Positions 35,068 through 48,080 are shown, numbered from the stretch's first letter. The stretch is 64,000 nucleotides of DNA from Monomorium pharaonis (GCF_013373865.1 NC_050476.1:10900001-10964000), one strand, 5' to 3'. Numbers and translations: made by a program. The notes: generated by a model not told the origin, from the letters alone.

Positions 35068-35985
35068 ATGTTCGGGATTTGATTTTTCCCTTCAAATTTT
35101 CCGTCCCTCGAATGCGTCGCGCTTGCTGACGGCGTGTTCACAGCATGTCAACCAGATTTAGCAGCGAACAATCGGGGACACAATAATATCACGCCGGCCG
35201 TCTCGAACCGCAGTTTCTGAGCGTCATGCTCCTCGGTGGAGGACCGCGTGATTCTCTCGATGGAGGATCGCATGGTCCTCCGCAGATCAGCTGCGTGGTG
35301 AGTGATCGCCACGCACTGTAAGCGTTTGATCGGATGGTGTGGAGGCGCCCGACTTCCCGGAGCATTCCTCCGCAGCCAGTCTTGTGCCTGCTACCGCCCG
35401 CCAAGATCATTCTTCGCGCTTCGCGCAATTTAATAAAAGTTCAAGTATTCACGATCCCGCGCTATTTCTCTCTATCTCGGGATCGCGAGTGCGTCAAAGT
35501 ACGTCGAAGTTCGCTTTGTTTCTTAATTAACTGTTCATTGAGTGTTATATTTTGCGCGCAATCGCGGATTGAGAGATCACGCAGAGATATCGACAGTATG
35601 ACCATCTCATTAACCGGTTGACAACGTCGCGTTCGTGATTGCACGGCTGCTGCGCGACAAGATCTCCGTCGATCGCAATCACAAGATTTCCGTCGCGAAA
35701 GCGTGCATCCCACGCTTTACAAGATTTCCGACGCGCTTTTCTCTTCGGCAGCCTATCATCGTGCTAGGAAGATTTCCGATCGCTCAAATCTCGTCGTCAT
35801 CGCGTACGTCCGAATCTCGTTCTCAATTCCGCGCGAGCGTGCACTCTGTGTATTGGTTCAGTGAGAGGTGATACATTTAATAAAATTTGTTAAGTTGACC
35901 TATCAGTTTCATTTACGATCCACCTCATCCAGTTTCATCCTCGAGTGATTTTCCGAAATCACACGACACGCACTCCGCGCTCAGC
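35068..35985. mobile_element. GC-rich block, possible LTR
   Basis: A sharply bounded GC- and CpG-rich block starts near TGTTCGGGATTTG and runs to about GCGCCGACA. It contains AATAAAA at two places and no convincing protein. It could be a solo LTR or a host CpG-rich promoter. I prefer LTR because similar GC-rich blocks at 14080 and 42120 have LTR-like ends, but a duplication is not clear here. Confidence 0.3.
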
Positions 35986-36099
35986 GCTGGGCGGTTCCGG
36001 CACTCGCGCCGACATAAACGGCGCTTTCGCACTCAATTAATAATCTTTCAAATAAGCTCTGTAATATCTCTAATAATTTTTTCAAATATTGATATCTTT

Positions 36100-36353
36100 A
36101 TAAAGTGTTATTGTATAAGGAGTTAGATCATCCTGGGACTTCTAAAAAATTGAAGTTTTTTACTTAATCAATACTTTAAGGTCTTCAAAACAGCCCGGCC
36201 CCTCTCGAAAATTTGCAATCATTAAAGAGTTACGATATGCTAAGCACGCCAGAACTTGACACTCTAAAAGCGTCTTCCATTGGAAAAAACTCGCTGGGAC
36301 TCGTCCCCTAGTTTCTGAGTTTTTCGTTGGGATAACACAAAACGCCATTAGTT
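36100..36353. other. Downstream flank of the possible minus-strand exons
   Basis: The minus strand has an open stretch MAFCVIPTKNSETRGRVPAS continuing 62 codons to 36160. It is out of frame with the exon ending at 36354. I cannot decide whether it is 3' untranslated sequence or chance. Confidence 0.2.
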
Positions 36354-36413
36354 TTATACTTTTAATGGAATATACATATCTTTTGAACTTAGTTTTAAGA
36401 AAGGAGCGGAAAA
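36354..36413 (-). CDS. Possible terminal exon of an unknown minus-strand gene
   Basis: After a strong acceptor (AATTTTTTAG on the minus strand) the frame reads FSAPFLKLSSKDMYIPLKV and stops. It is in phase with the exon at 36524-36618. I recognise no family. This may be a gene fragment nested in the PIG-S intron or part of a repeat. Confidence 0.3.
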   Translation of the reverse strand, partial: FSAPFLKLSSKDMYIPLKV

Positions 36414-36523
36414 CTAAAAAATTAAATTATAAACTTACACAATTACAAAATAATAATTAAAGAGCAAGCTATAAAAGTATTATAACTCTTTGAATAATTA
36501 ATATTAACAATAGAATGACTTAC

Positions 36524-36618
36524 CGGTGTAATTTTGTTGCTCAACGCGAATTTGATTTTATCTTCTAATTTAGCAGACGGGATCGACTCAGGACACCGAT
36601 CATAATTCAATTTAAAGT
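36524..36618 (-). CDS. Possible internal exon of an unknown minus-strand gene
   Basis: The 95-bp stretch lies between an acceptor (TCTCTCGATTCTTAAG) and a consensus donor (CCG|GTAAGT) on the minus strand. It encodes 31 residues (FKLNYDRCPESIPSAKLEDK, then IKFALSNKITP). The 110-bp intron to 36413 has insect-like size and consensus ends. Upstream exons were not found; a (GGGGAGAGAC)n satellite begins 250 bp away. No homology recognised. Confidence 0.3.
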
Positions 36619-36862
36619 CTTAAGAATCGAGAGAGATATTAGCTGGCGTCAAAACATTATTCACACAACTTCCGAGCAGTACGAATATCCTTTCTAAAAA
36701 AGGGCATGGCATCGATACTCGCATCTCTCGAAGTATTGTTGTCGCTTTTCCGCGATGCCGATTGGTTCTTTCGTTGCGCTTACTTCGTGTTGCGAGAGTA
36801 ATCATTGCGATTGAATTTTGACAGCTGTGAAATTTGTATAAATAATTATCTATACCGGAAGA

Positions 36863-37073
36863 TACGGGGAGAGACGGGGAGAGACCGGGAGAGACGGGGA
36901 GAGACGGGGAGAGACGGGAAAAGAACGGGAGAGACGGGGAGAAACGGGTCGAGACGGGGAGATACGGGAAAGACCGGGAGAGACGGGGAGAGACGGGAGA
37001 GACGGGGAGAGACGGAGAGAGACGAGAAGAGACGGGGAGACAGACCGGGAGAGACGGGGAGAGACCGAGAGAG

Positions 37074-37125
<52 letters not shown>

Positions 37126-37168
37126 AGAGAGAGAGAGATAGATAGGAGAGAGAGAGAAGAGGAGAGAG

Positions 37169-37206
<38 letters not shown>

Positions 37207-37250
37207 CAGATAGAGAGTGAGAGAAGAGTAACGAGATAGAGAGAGAGAGA
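36863..37250 (+). repeat. Purine satellite (GGGGAGAGAC)n grading into (GA)n
   Basis: About 180 bp of GGGGAGAGAC and GGGAGAGACG units is followed by GAGAGA-rich sequence. The open frame across it encodes only R/E/G/D repeats and is an artefact of the missing pyrimidines. Confidence 0.85.
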
Positions 37251-38135
37251 GCTATCTTATCGCGAAGAATATGGCGCTCTCCGATCTCATTTCTTCGCTA
37301 GAGAGATTCTAATGATCTAGATAGAGAAGACGCTATTCTCTCTCTATCTACTCTATTCATGCTATTAGAGAGAGTCATAGTTGAGATGAGTGAGTCAGCT
37401 AGAGGAAGTATAGCAGAGTCTAGTCGGAGCTTTATATGATATTCTAGTTTATTTTGTTATTCTATACATTTTAGTGTGTATTTTTAGAAGTGCGTGCATC
37501 CGATGCGTGTGTACACTGTGGAGTATTTTACTCAAACGAAAGATTTTCGAAAGTTAGTTTTCTCTATTGATTATTTTTTAAATTTATTAATTTTTATGTG
37601 TGCACGCGTATGTCACAATATTATTTTATAACTAGCAATAATAGTTAATTAATTAATGTATATAAAGTTCCCAAAAATGTTGATCTTATTTTATATAGAA
37701 AGATACACGTAATGTCAAAGTATTTAATAATTTATTAACAATTGTAACTTTTTTTGTACATTGTGAAGTATCTTACTCGAACAAAAGATTTTCGAAAGTT
37801 AATTTTCTGTATTGATTTTTTGCAAAAGATGTCGATCTCATTTTATATGGAAAGGTACACATATAATGTCAAAGTATTTAATAATTTATTAACAATTGTA
37901 ATTTTGTTTTTCAAACTATGTCGTCAATCTTTAATGCTAATTAAAGAAAAAAAACAAGAAGAAGAAGAAGAGTCAGAGCTGACAACATTTTGTTACATTT
38001 CAGTGTCAATATCATATTACTTTAAAGAAGATTTATGTATGTTGTGTATATTGTATTTCTTTTTTCCTTTTTTTATGTGTATAATATTTTTAAAGAAGAA
38101 AGAAAATTAGATAATAAATTAATGTATGTAAGTAT

Positions 38136-38184
<49 letters not shown>

Positions 38185-38471
38185 TTCTTTTTCCTTTCTT
38201 TTTGTATATAATTATTTATTTATATAATTATTATAGCAATTGTTATTTTTAAAAAGTAAAAAACTAAATAGCGCGCGCTTGTGTTGTTCTAGTAAAGTAA
38301 AAATGGGGTACGCTGGGAGTGCTCCGATTGACCACGTTGCAATCGGAACGGTTTGATCACAACCATTTACAGTAATAAATGCTTAGAGTTTTTCTGTTCA
38401 ACCGCCAATTAGAGAAGTTGTGATCAATTAGGACGTAGTTAATCGGCAGTCAAACGCTCCCGATATGCTTA
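37251..38471. other. AT-rich DNA with a (TC)n tract
   Basis: 37500-37560 and 37735-37800 repeat GTATTTTACTCAAACGAAAG-like sequence in tandem. A (CT)n microsatellite lies at 38140-38181. No gene is supported. Confidence 0.4.
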
Positions 38472-38647
38472 GGGAATGGCTTACATGGACACAATACAAT
38501 TGGACACAGTGCAGGTGGACACGTTGCAAATGGACACAAAATAATGTACACGCTTCAAATAGACACGGTTTATTTGGACACAGGAATTTTGTACATTGCA
38601 AAGTTGTACATCGCAAAGTTTTACACCGTAACCGTGGCCGCGCGCGT

Positions 38648-38705
<58 letters not shown>

Positions 38706-39112
38706 GGGGGGGGGGGGAATGCAAGAAAAGCGTTTGGCCCCTCTCCTGCACCCAACTCGCTGGTAGGGGTGACCTAAACAGAAAGGTATAGAAATGTACC
38801 GTACATTTCCCCTACTGGCAGGATGAGTGCGGGAGAAGGGCTGAAGGCCTCCCTTGTACCCCCCCCCCCGTGTGTATGTGTGGGGTTACAGTGTAGAAAT
38901 GTAAGGTGTATAACTTTACGGTGTACAACTTTACGGTGTACAACTTTGCGATGTACAACTTTACGGTGTACAATTTTGCGGTGTACAACTTTGCGGTGTA
39001 ACGACCGTTTTTCGCATGGCCTAGCTCGTTGGAAGGGGTCTAGGGCGAAAAAGAGTTCAGAGACAGCAAACTCGGAAGTTTCGATAAAATAAACATATAT
39101 TTAAAATCTTAA

Positions 39113-42100
39113 CCCTCAGTTACCTCTCTGGGTTACGTTTACCCATATCAAAAATTTAAACATGTGTCATTGCTAAATGACTTGGAATTTTGACTCGGGG
39201 CTTGGGGCGATAAAACTTCTATATCTCCACTACAAATCTCTCAACATAGCAACTTTAATATAATCGAAACCTCTTAATGCGAGAGGCGTCAAATCTGTCA
39301 ATGGGTTAAATTTACCCAGTGTGGTGTTAGAGTCACTTTTCAATAATTTAATTATAATATAAATTTAATTAAAATATTATTTAATTAATTGTAATATAAT
39401 TAATAATAATTAAATTTCAATAATTTTCATTTTTTTGTTCAAACGAGTAGTGTATTTTATCATTTTTACGCATGCGTTAAAAGCCGCGCGCGATCTTCTA
39501 GCAATGTAGAAGGACATGTCCATGCAAGTACCGCGCAAGTAAACCGCAAGCCGTCACGTCGCGTAAAACGCAGTAGTTGCTCGAGCGCATCAGAGTACAT
39601 TAGAATACATTTACGAGTGAAGATAAACTTTTCAAAATTACGTATAATACGTATACAAAAGCTAAAAATTTCATTCAGAGAAGTGATGTTTTATTTTGAA
39701 TATTATTTATGAAAATTATTTATGAAATGAAAATATTTATACAACTTGCATAAATATTTTCAATTTTTAATTTTTGTCTTTATTCAATTGAATATCGAAT
39801 TACTGGTGGAAAATTTGATAAAGATGGAGATGCGTTCTCAAATTTGTAAGGCAGCTGAATTGAACAATATTTTTGAAAACACCGATGATACATTTGAAGA
39901 TAATGAAAGCGAAAGTGAGGTAGAAGATCATGTCGAAACTGAAAGCTTTTATGAGACAGAAGAGGATGCTGATTCTGAAGATGATGAAGAAGCAGAAAAA
40001 GAAAACACAGAGGTTTTAACATCACGAAAGCGAGGTCGTAAACCATACCTACGTTCAAAAAGTGGATTTGCATGGTCAGTAAAAGCTCTGGAATCTAGAA
40101 GACATTCTCATACGGAGATCGAATATATTCCTACTTGTAAAGGTGAAGCTCTAAATATTAGTACACCTCTTGGACTCTTTTGTTTAGCGATGAAATTCTC
40201 AATATAATTGTAACTCACACAAATGAGGAAATAGACGGAGCAATTGCAAAAATCAGAAAAAGAAGTGGAAGGATCACAACTTATCACAAATCTATAGATA
40301 TTATAGAATTAAAAACTCTAATAGGTCTATTATACTTCGCGGGCATGCAAAAAGTAAATAATACAAATACAAAAATGTTGTGGTCGCTTTACGGTATGTT
40401 TTTGTTCAGATTGACAATGCCTCTAAACCGATTTAATTTTTTACTTCAGTGCATGAGATTTGATAACAAAAATACACGTTGTGAACGAAAAGCTACAAAT
40501 CGTTTAGCACATATCCGTGAAATTTGGGATATATTTATTGCTAATTACGATCCACATACTAATTGCACCATCGACGAACAATTACCTTCTTTTTGCGGTA
40601 AATGTTTATTCCGAATATATATGCCGGCGAAACCTGATATATTATGATTTGAAAATCATAATGCTAAATGACGCGACGACGCATTATATGTATAATGCGA
40701 TCCCATATGTTGGAGTTGTCGATAAAAATATGAGCGAATCAGTTCCATCTTATTATATTAGAAAATTCTCAGAACCAATTTACCATACCGGACGGAATAT
40801 TACGTGTGATAATTGGTTCTCATCCATTCCAATCTGCAACAAAATGAAAACTGAATATAATCTCACTATGGTAGGAACGATCCGAAAAAATAAACGGGAA
40901 ATACCGGAACGGTTCAAAAAAGTACCATCCAAAGGAACGAATGTTCAATTTGCTTTCCACAATATTCCGTAATATTCCATAATATTCCGAAAACATTAGT
41001 GTTCTTTAATCCAAAGAAAAAAAGTTGTGTTAATGTTATCGTCATTACACTTCACAGATAAAATCGATTTGGAGACAGGAAAGCCCGAGATTATTACCTT
41101 CTATAATCATACAAAAGGAGGGACTGATAGTTTTGATAAAAAATATAATGATTATACAACTGCGAGAAAAACTTGTCGTTGGCCGATGCGTTTTTTTGGA
41201 ATGTTAGATCAGGCGAATGTTAACAGTATTATTTTATATTCTTTACTTAAAAATAATGAAAAATTAAAGCGTAAAGATTTTATACTTGAACTAGTTTTAT
41301 CTCTTGTAAAACCATTACTAGCAAGGCGCTTGGCTTCTAGAACTTTACAAACTACAATGAGAATTCATCGAAAAGTTTATGAGACCTACAGAAATTCTAG
41401 AAGAGCAAGATTTGCATGATTTGATAGCTGAAAATAAAATGGCAAAATCAAAGAGATGTGGATTTTATCCAGTGGCGTTAGACCGTAAAACTTATCATAA
41501 ATGTTTGAGATGCGAGAAGCCAATATGCAAAGAGCACACAGTAAAAATATGTTGCAATTGTTGCATAAATCTAAGTGAGCAACAAATATTTTTTTACATT
41601 ATGTATGCTTTTATTAATAAAAAAATAAAGTATTTCTATCAATATTACATTGTATTATTTTATTATCTTCGAAGAAAAATGAAATATTTTAGATAAACAG
41701 CTCATTGATAAAAGTTTAAAATTCTTCAACTTTATCTCGTCAAATAATTATTCTTTTTAGAGCTAATCGTAATAACGTATTTTTTTCGTAAAATTTGATT
41801 CAAACCCTTTACATTTCTGTATATTTAAACGTTTACCTCTTTTTTTTAACAATAAATTATAATTTTTTTAAAAAAACATGATTTTTTGGAAATTTTAGGA
41901 AATTACTTTTCATTTCTTCTAAAATATCTTGAGTCGTAGAAATCTGGTGACATTTGTACCGATATATTCTCTTTTCTTACTGTCTGGCGTATTGATTGAA
42001 AAAAATACTTCAAAAAAGCTTCATTAGATCCTGAAATATAAAGAAAAATGACTCTGGATTACTTTAACTCATGAGTGGTAAAATAGGGTGGCCAAAAATG

Positions 42101-42115
42101 TGTGGTAACTGAGGG
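39113..42115 (+). mobile_element. piggyBac transposon
   Basis: The terminal inverted repeats CCCTCAGTTACC and GGTAACTGAGGG are exact. The element is flanked by TTAA at 39109-39112 and 42116-42119, the obligatory piggyBac target. At 3,003 bp it has the usual size for an autonomous member. It carries one transposase gene, now broken by several frameshifts. Confidence 0.92.
39746..41696 (+). pseudogene. piggyBac transposase pseudogene
   Basis: The protein is spread over frames. First an acidic N-terminus (ENESESEVEDHVETESFYE), then TLIGLLYFAGMQ, then TIDEQLPSFCGKCLFRIYMP with the first catalytic Asp, ITCDNWFSS with the second, GGTDSFDKKYNDYTTARKTC with the third, and a C-terminal Cys-rich domain (CLRCEKPICKEHTVKICC). 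Frame breaks occur near 40190, 40640, 40970-41030 and 41400. The third includes an apparent local triplication of AATATTCCGT. All three acidic catalytic positions survive, but the gene cannot make a full enzyme. Confidence 0.9.
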
Positions 42116-43044
42116 TTAATATTACATCAGTTCGTGGTATTTATAATCGGTGTGTACATGCTTCGCCGGTGCGTTTTTGTGTCGGTTGCCCGACCGGATC
42201 AGCTGATCCGGCTTGGCGGGCGCCTGCGATGCGCGCGGTGAGATGGGCGGCGATCGCCTCGAGCGTGGCCGGCGGGTGCGCGGCGCGGCGTTATGGGTAT
42301 CTCGCGACGCGACGTGTTTCCCGGAATTTCGGTGAGAATCTCGGGTATCGTTGGTCTGTTTCTTGGCGAGGTGTCGATTCCGAGAATGCTCGGGGGGGGG
42401 GGCGGAGAACACTCCATGCCGGTTACCGAGCTCCTTGGAGTCGGAATATGAGTCGGTGTAGCGACCGAGAGTTCTCGGTGAAGGCGGAAAACCCTCCACC
42501 CTCGATTTGCCAATAGGAAGGATGAGGAATCGGACTGAGAACTCTCTGCGATGATGGAGAATACTCTACCGTGTTTTCGCTCTGAGGTTTAGGCTTCTCG
42601 TCGGATTCGGTCCGAACGGGATAACGAGAAGTGTCTGTGCCGCTGTCGAGGTGGCTTTATATACCGCTCTCGACAGCGGTTCGGGGATCTCCGGTAATCC
42701 TCGGTCCCCTCCTAATTCAGCACCCCGCTGATCGGGATGCTGGCTTGGGAGGGGAGTACGCGGGCTGCCGAGACGGACGTTATCTCGGCGGCATGGAAAT
42801 TTTGGCGGGCATGCCAAAAGCTACCCTTTGTGCCGGCTCGGCGGCTGGTTGGCCGGGCCGTGCAGTCGGTGTTAGCTGGTCGGGACGTTGTTTGTTACAA
42901 CGGTGTACATTATTTTGTGACCATTTGCAACGTGTCCATCTGCACTATGTCCAATCGTACTGTGTCCAAGTAAAAACCACTCGTACGCTTATACCTTTAC
43001 CTAACGTTTGTGTATGTATTCGTTTTGATATTAGACAAAATTTT

Positions 43045-43693
<649 letters not shown>

Positions 43694-44472
43694 TTATGAA
43701 AAAATACTATTGGATTACACAGGCACACAAAAAAAAAGTGGTTGGTCCGGCGGACTAGACTAGTCAATCCTTATGTATTTTGACCCGCTGAATCCGAATC
43801 CAAGATCAGAATTGCAAAGTTAGCTCGCATTTCCTAACCTAAAAAAAAAATTTTTTTTTTAAATGTTGGTCCGGCAAACCAGACTAGTTTATTTTTATGT
43901 ATTTTGACCCGCTGAATCCAAATCCAAGGTCAGAATTGCTGAATTGGCTCATTTTTTCCTAACCTCAAAAAAAAATTTTTTTTTAATGTTGGTCCGGCGG
44001 ACCAGACTGGTCTATCCTTATGTATTTTGACCCGCTGAATCCAAATCCAAGGTCAGAATTGCTGAATTAGCTCATTTTTTCCTAATCTCAAAAAAATTTT
44101 TTTTAGGTTAGGAAATGCGAGCTAACTTTGCAATTCTGACCTTGGATTCGGATTCAGCAGGTCAAAATACATAAGAATTGACTAGTCTGGCCCACCGGGC
44201 CAATATTAAAAAAAAATTTTTTTTGAGGTTAGAAAATGCGAGCTAACTTTGCAATTCTGACCTTAGATTCGGATTCAGCGGGTCGAAATACATAAGAATT
44301 GACTAGTCTAGTCCGCCGGACCAACCACTTTTTTTTTGTGTACCTGTGTTATTGAATTATTCGCCAAAAACTACTGAAAACTATTGGAACTAATAATAAT
44401 ACTATTGGACACATTATTAGTCCCAATAGTTTTCAGTAATTTTTTGGCGAATAGTCCAACAGTATTTCATAA
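43694..44472. mobile_element. Outer palindromic element
   Basis: TTATGAAAAAATACTATTGG at left is mirrored by CCAACAGTATTTCATAA at right. Inner CGCCAAAAACTACTGAAAAC and its inverse also pair. The element at 43718-44348 is inserted in its left half. Confidence 0.5.
43718..44348. mobile_element. Palindromic array with TTA duplication
   Basis: About 120-bp units (GTTGGTCCGGCGGACCAGAC, TATGTATTTTGACCCGCTGA, AATTGCTGAATT) occur three times forward then two times inverted. The ends are CACAGGCACACAAAAAAAAA and TTTTTTTTTGTGTACCTGTG. TTA flanks both ends (43715-43717 and 44349-44351), as in PIF/Harbinger-type elements. Non-coding. Confidence 0.65.
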
Positions 44473-46384
44473 GAGTTAATTTAAAATAATACACAAAATG
44501 TATAATATACTGTGCAACAAAATTAACGCAACAAAAATTTATACCAAAATTTTACTTAACTTCAAGTAATCGTAATGTCGCGAAAACTTATCACATTGGA
44601 ATAATTTTTTTTCATTTTAAAGCTTGAAATATCTACTTTAAAAAGCATTTGTCAAATTTTGATTTTTTTCTTTTTCCTTATCGGCATCTCTTTAAAAGTA
44701 AGAACGTGTTTGGTCTTAAAAAATTTGCACACTTTGATGCACTACACGGGGTGCAATGAATTTTTCTTGTAAACTTTATAAGAAGTATCGTAAATTATAA
44801 ACTTTTTCTTACAAATTGAAAAAAAAATAAAGTTTGTACAATTTTGGGAGGCGGAGTTATGACGTATTAAAATTACCTATGCATTTTAGTTTGTTTATGC
44901 CTATTACCACCAATATTTCTCGATGCGCACTACGAAGAGGTTGTTGATCGGATTTTGTGCATTTGTGGCGCATTGTGCGTGTGTGGCGTGCATGTGTAAA
45001 GATTACAAGAAATGTTTTATAAAGAAAGATAAATAAGAAAGATAAATATTCAATAAATAAAACATACAAAAAACAATAAAATTGAAAACACAAAAAAATT
45101 TTTAAATAAAAAACCAAAAGCAAAAGTGAATCTTATTCATGTTCACTTTCTCGTGGCAAGATTCAGACAACGGCTGTGATTATAGACGGCTAAGCAACCT
45201 AAAAAAATACATGCATCTGTGAGTGCATAACTGCAAACGCACACGTATCTGTAGGCACGCACGCGCATACATATACACATACTTGTATAAATAATTACAC
45301 ATGTATTTGTGAAAAGCAACTACTTTTCGATTGGGTTCAGATTTTCTAACAATAAGTAAACATTGGTTTTTTACTACCATGATATAACTTTTGAGTCGTC
45401 ATTTTAAATCAGCCATTTTTTCCCCCCAAAAAATGATTTTGATTCAAAAAATTTGCAAAGTTCTATATTTTTCATTTATAACTGCATTAAAATTCAGCAG
45501 AAATAGAGAAATTCGAGAAATGTCCACTTATTTGCCTCCATTTTGTTTTCACCATCTTGATTTTAAAAAAATGCTGCATGCCTTTCGAAAATTTAGACAT
45601 ATAGACATTAGACATAAATATATCCACGTTTTGGTGAATTTCAAAAACCATAAATAATAGTAAATTACAGATATATGAAAAATAATTAGTAAAAATTTCG
45701 ATTTTTTGTTAAAAATCGAGCTGTAACTTTTGAACAAATGGAATTTTTGAAGTTCTGACAACTGCATCTGAAATAGCAATCCCGAAAACACAAAGAATGA
45801 GTTTCATACAATTTTTTTCCGCTTTAACATAAGAAATTATAGCGATGACAATTGCATAGAAAAAGTGTCCACATTTGGTCCTCAAAGGTTTAAAATAATA
45901 TAATATATTAATTATATAATGTATTAAATATATTATATAATTCTTTTTTAAATAAAATTAGAATTTTATTTTTTCAATATAATTCGTTTTTTGTTAAAGT
46001 TAGTAATAATAGTTTTAATAATATAACAAATAATTAAATAATATACTATATTAAATATATATCTAATATATTATATATATATTATAAAAGTCTTTTTCAA
46101 TATAAAAGTATAATTATTTTATTTTATTAATGTAATTTATGTTTTTTAAGTTTAGTAATATAATAAATATTATTCCTATATAAAATATAAAATTATAAGT
46201 ATTATTTTATTTTATAATCTTAACTTGTGTTTTTTATTTAAAATTTAATAATATAGTATGATGTATATTTAAGGGAAAGAAAGAGAAAGATAGATAAATA
46301 GACAGATAGATAGATAGACAGGTAGATAGATAGATAGATAGGTAGATACATAGACAGAGAGAGATAGATAGATAGACAGAGAGA
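44473..46384. other. AT-rich intron sequence, no recognised gene
   Basis: I see no protein similarity. Short frames on both strands have random composition. A (GATA)n-like run starts at about 46290. Confidence 0.4.
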
Positions 46385-47600
46385 GAGATGATAATGATGA
46401 TGATGATACACTTTATTATGCCCAAGCATAAACTGAAGGGCAAAAGATACAATAAGTACAGATGTAAATTATAATAATTTAAGAACAGCAGAGGTATAAA
46501 GACGCTAATAATACATAAAATTTAAACTAAAGCGCAAATAGATACAAGCATAGCATTAGCTAGGGAACCAGAACTATTGAGAATAGTAACCGTATTGAAG
46601 TACATGTAAAGCATATGAAGAAGGAAGCTTAAGTTGCTAGATTTATATACAAGACTCGCAAAAAGTTGAAAGCTAAAGTTTCACATGAACCTAAGCCTAG
46701 ACAGTGGATAATGAGATAGGTGAGATGAGAATAGAGAGATAATGACATCATGAAGAGCGGGAGGTGTAAAAGATAAGCTAAGAGTTTACAGTAGAACTAA
46801 TCGCTCAGAGTGTAAAAATTGAAGTAGAGGCCAAGTAGAAATGTAAAGTAAAAGAACGAGTATTAATAAGATGAAAACATGAAAGATGAAAAACTTATGA
46901 GATGAAAAACTAATAAGATGAAAAACTTTAAAGATGAAAAACTTTGAAGCCCAACAGAAATAGCTGAGAGAGATAAGATAAAACTATATCGCTAATCTAT
47001 TTATGTACATGCACACATGCACATACTCTAAAATACTGAACTAAGAAATTGCGTAAAATGCGATATAGTACGACTATCAGACGGCAATCAGACGGGCTCC
47101 GATGCGTTCAGGAACGTGTGAAGAAGAATCTTAAAGGAATTAAGGAAGGACGCGGAGATAATGTAGTCTGGGAGTGAGTGCCAAAAATAAATAGCGGAAA
47201 GGCGAAAAGAATTTCTATAGATGATGGTACGATGAGAAGAGATGTGGAAGGTGGAGGACTGAGACGTGGAACGATCGGATCTGCTGATCTGAGGATCAGG
47301 AGGGGGGGGGAGCTCACTAAGATACGAAGCAGAGCGTAAATGGAGAATGCGGTCGAACAGCCGAGAAAGTAGAGCCTTCTGCTCTCAATCGAAAGCCATC
47401 CCAAACTGCGTCGGTACGGCGTAATATGTTCATCTCGTCTGAGGTTGAAAATAAATCTTATGCAGCAATTGACCAAACGTTGCAATTTTGTATTTAGTTC
47501 AGAACTTAAGGGGATACTAAACTGCTCTGTTTTATCATTAATTTTCGGACACCGAAATCTTTTTATTGATTGCATGGAATTGAAAATCCTTCTCCAAAAT
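46385..47600 (-). pseudogene. 5'-truncated LINE, 3' end
   Basis: On the minus strand the first part encodes SELNTKLQRLVNCCIRFIFN and LRRDEHITPYRRSLGWLSIE, then RRLYFLGCSTAF. This is the conserved region after the reverse transcriptase in Jockey/CR1-like LINEs. After about 47360 the frame shifts, ending with GTHSQTTLSPRPSLIPLRFF. The 3' untranslated part ends AATAAAGTGTATCATCATCA near 46400, an (ATC)n tail typical of such LINEs. Only the last fraction of ORF2 is present. Confidence 0.65.
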
Positions 47601-48076
47601 TAAAATACAGATAATAACGCGGTGCGCTGCGATCAATTTCATACGAAAAACGAAAGAAAGTTAGAAAATTATAGTTTTGTTATCGATTTCTGTAGTCGAC
47701 TCGTGAAAACATTGGCTGCGTATAAAAGTTTTAGACTTTGTACGTATAAAATAAGCATGGAGCGCACTTGGCATTTCAGCAAAGAACAATACTGTGCTTT
47801 TAGAATGAGCCTAGGAACCTTAAAAAAAAAGTTTTCGGTGTTTAAGAGGATCCTATCTGTTTTATCGTCAGAATTGTACAATTTGTTCCAATGTACAACT
47901 TTTTATTGCATTTACAGAATTAAAAATTCTCCACAATTAATTCTGGAAAAGGATTTCGAAATCTATAAAAGAAATACATACAAAATTTTGTTAATAACGT
48001 GCCCAAATGACTCTACATTATCGACCTTGATCAAGTTTGACGAGCAGTTTAGCATCCTCTTAAGCCATGATATACT

Positions 48077-48080
<4 letters not shown>

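Larger units (their letters stand above)
38997..42899. mobile_element. Probable solo LTR, split by piggyBac
   Basis: It starts TGTAACGACCG and ends GTTTGTTACA. The flanks GCGG and ACGG differ by one base, and excision would restore the TTGCGGTGTAC unit of the surrounding arm. Without the piggyBac the length is about 896 bp. An AATAAA lies at 39085. The GC-rich part 42120-42890 has several small open frames without recognisable products. Confidence 0.55.
38472..42983. mobile_element. Variable-arm foldback element, copy D (carries nested LTR and piggyBac)
   Basis: The left arm (38483-38635) has units such as AATTGGACACAGTGC and TTGCAAAGTTGTACA. The core includes (GCAC)n then (CA)n, a G run and GCACCCAACTCGCTGGTAGG. 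The right arm has TGTACAACTTTGCGG units (38890-38996) and, beyond the insertions, TGCAACGTGTCCATCTGCAC and ...TGTGTCCAAG (42900-42983). Flanks TATGCTTA and TACGCTTA differ at one of 8 bases, consistent with an 8-bp duplication. The right end in reverse complement is CGAGTGGTTTT. Confidence 0.7.

Noticed and set aside
36805..37239. 144-codon frame rich in R, E and G
   Set aside because: It is the purine satellite; no stops are possible in GA-only sequence.
42121..42890. CpG-rich host promoter or gene
   Set aside because: It is continuous with an LTR-like block whose ends (TGTAACG...GTTACA) lie in the repeat arm of an element; the frames show no protein similarity.
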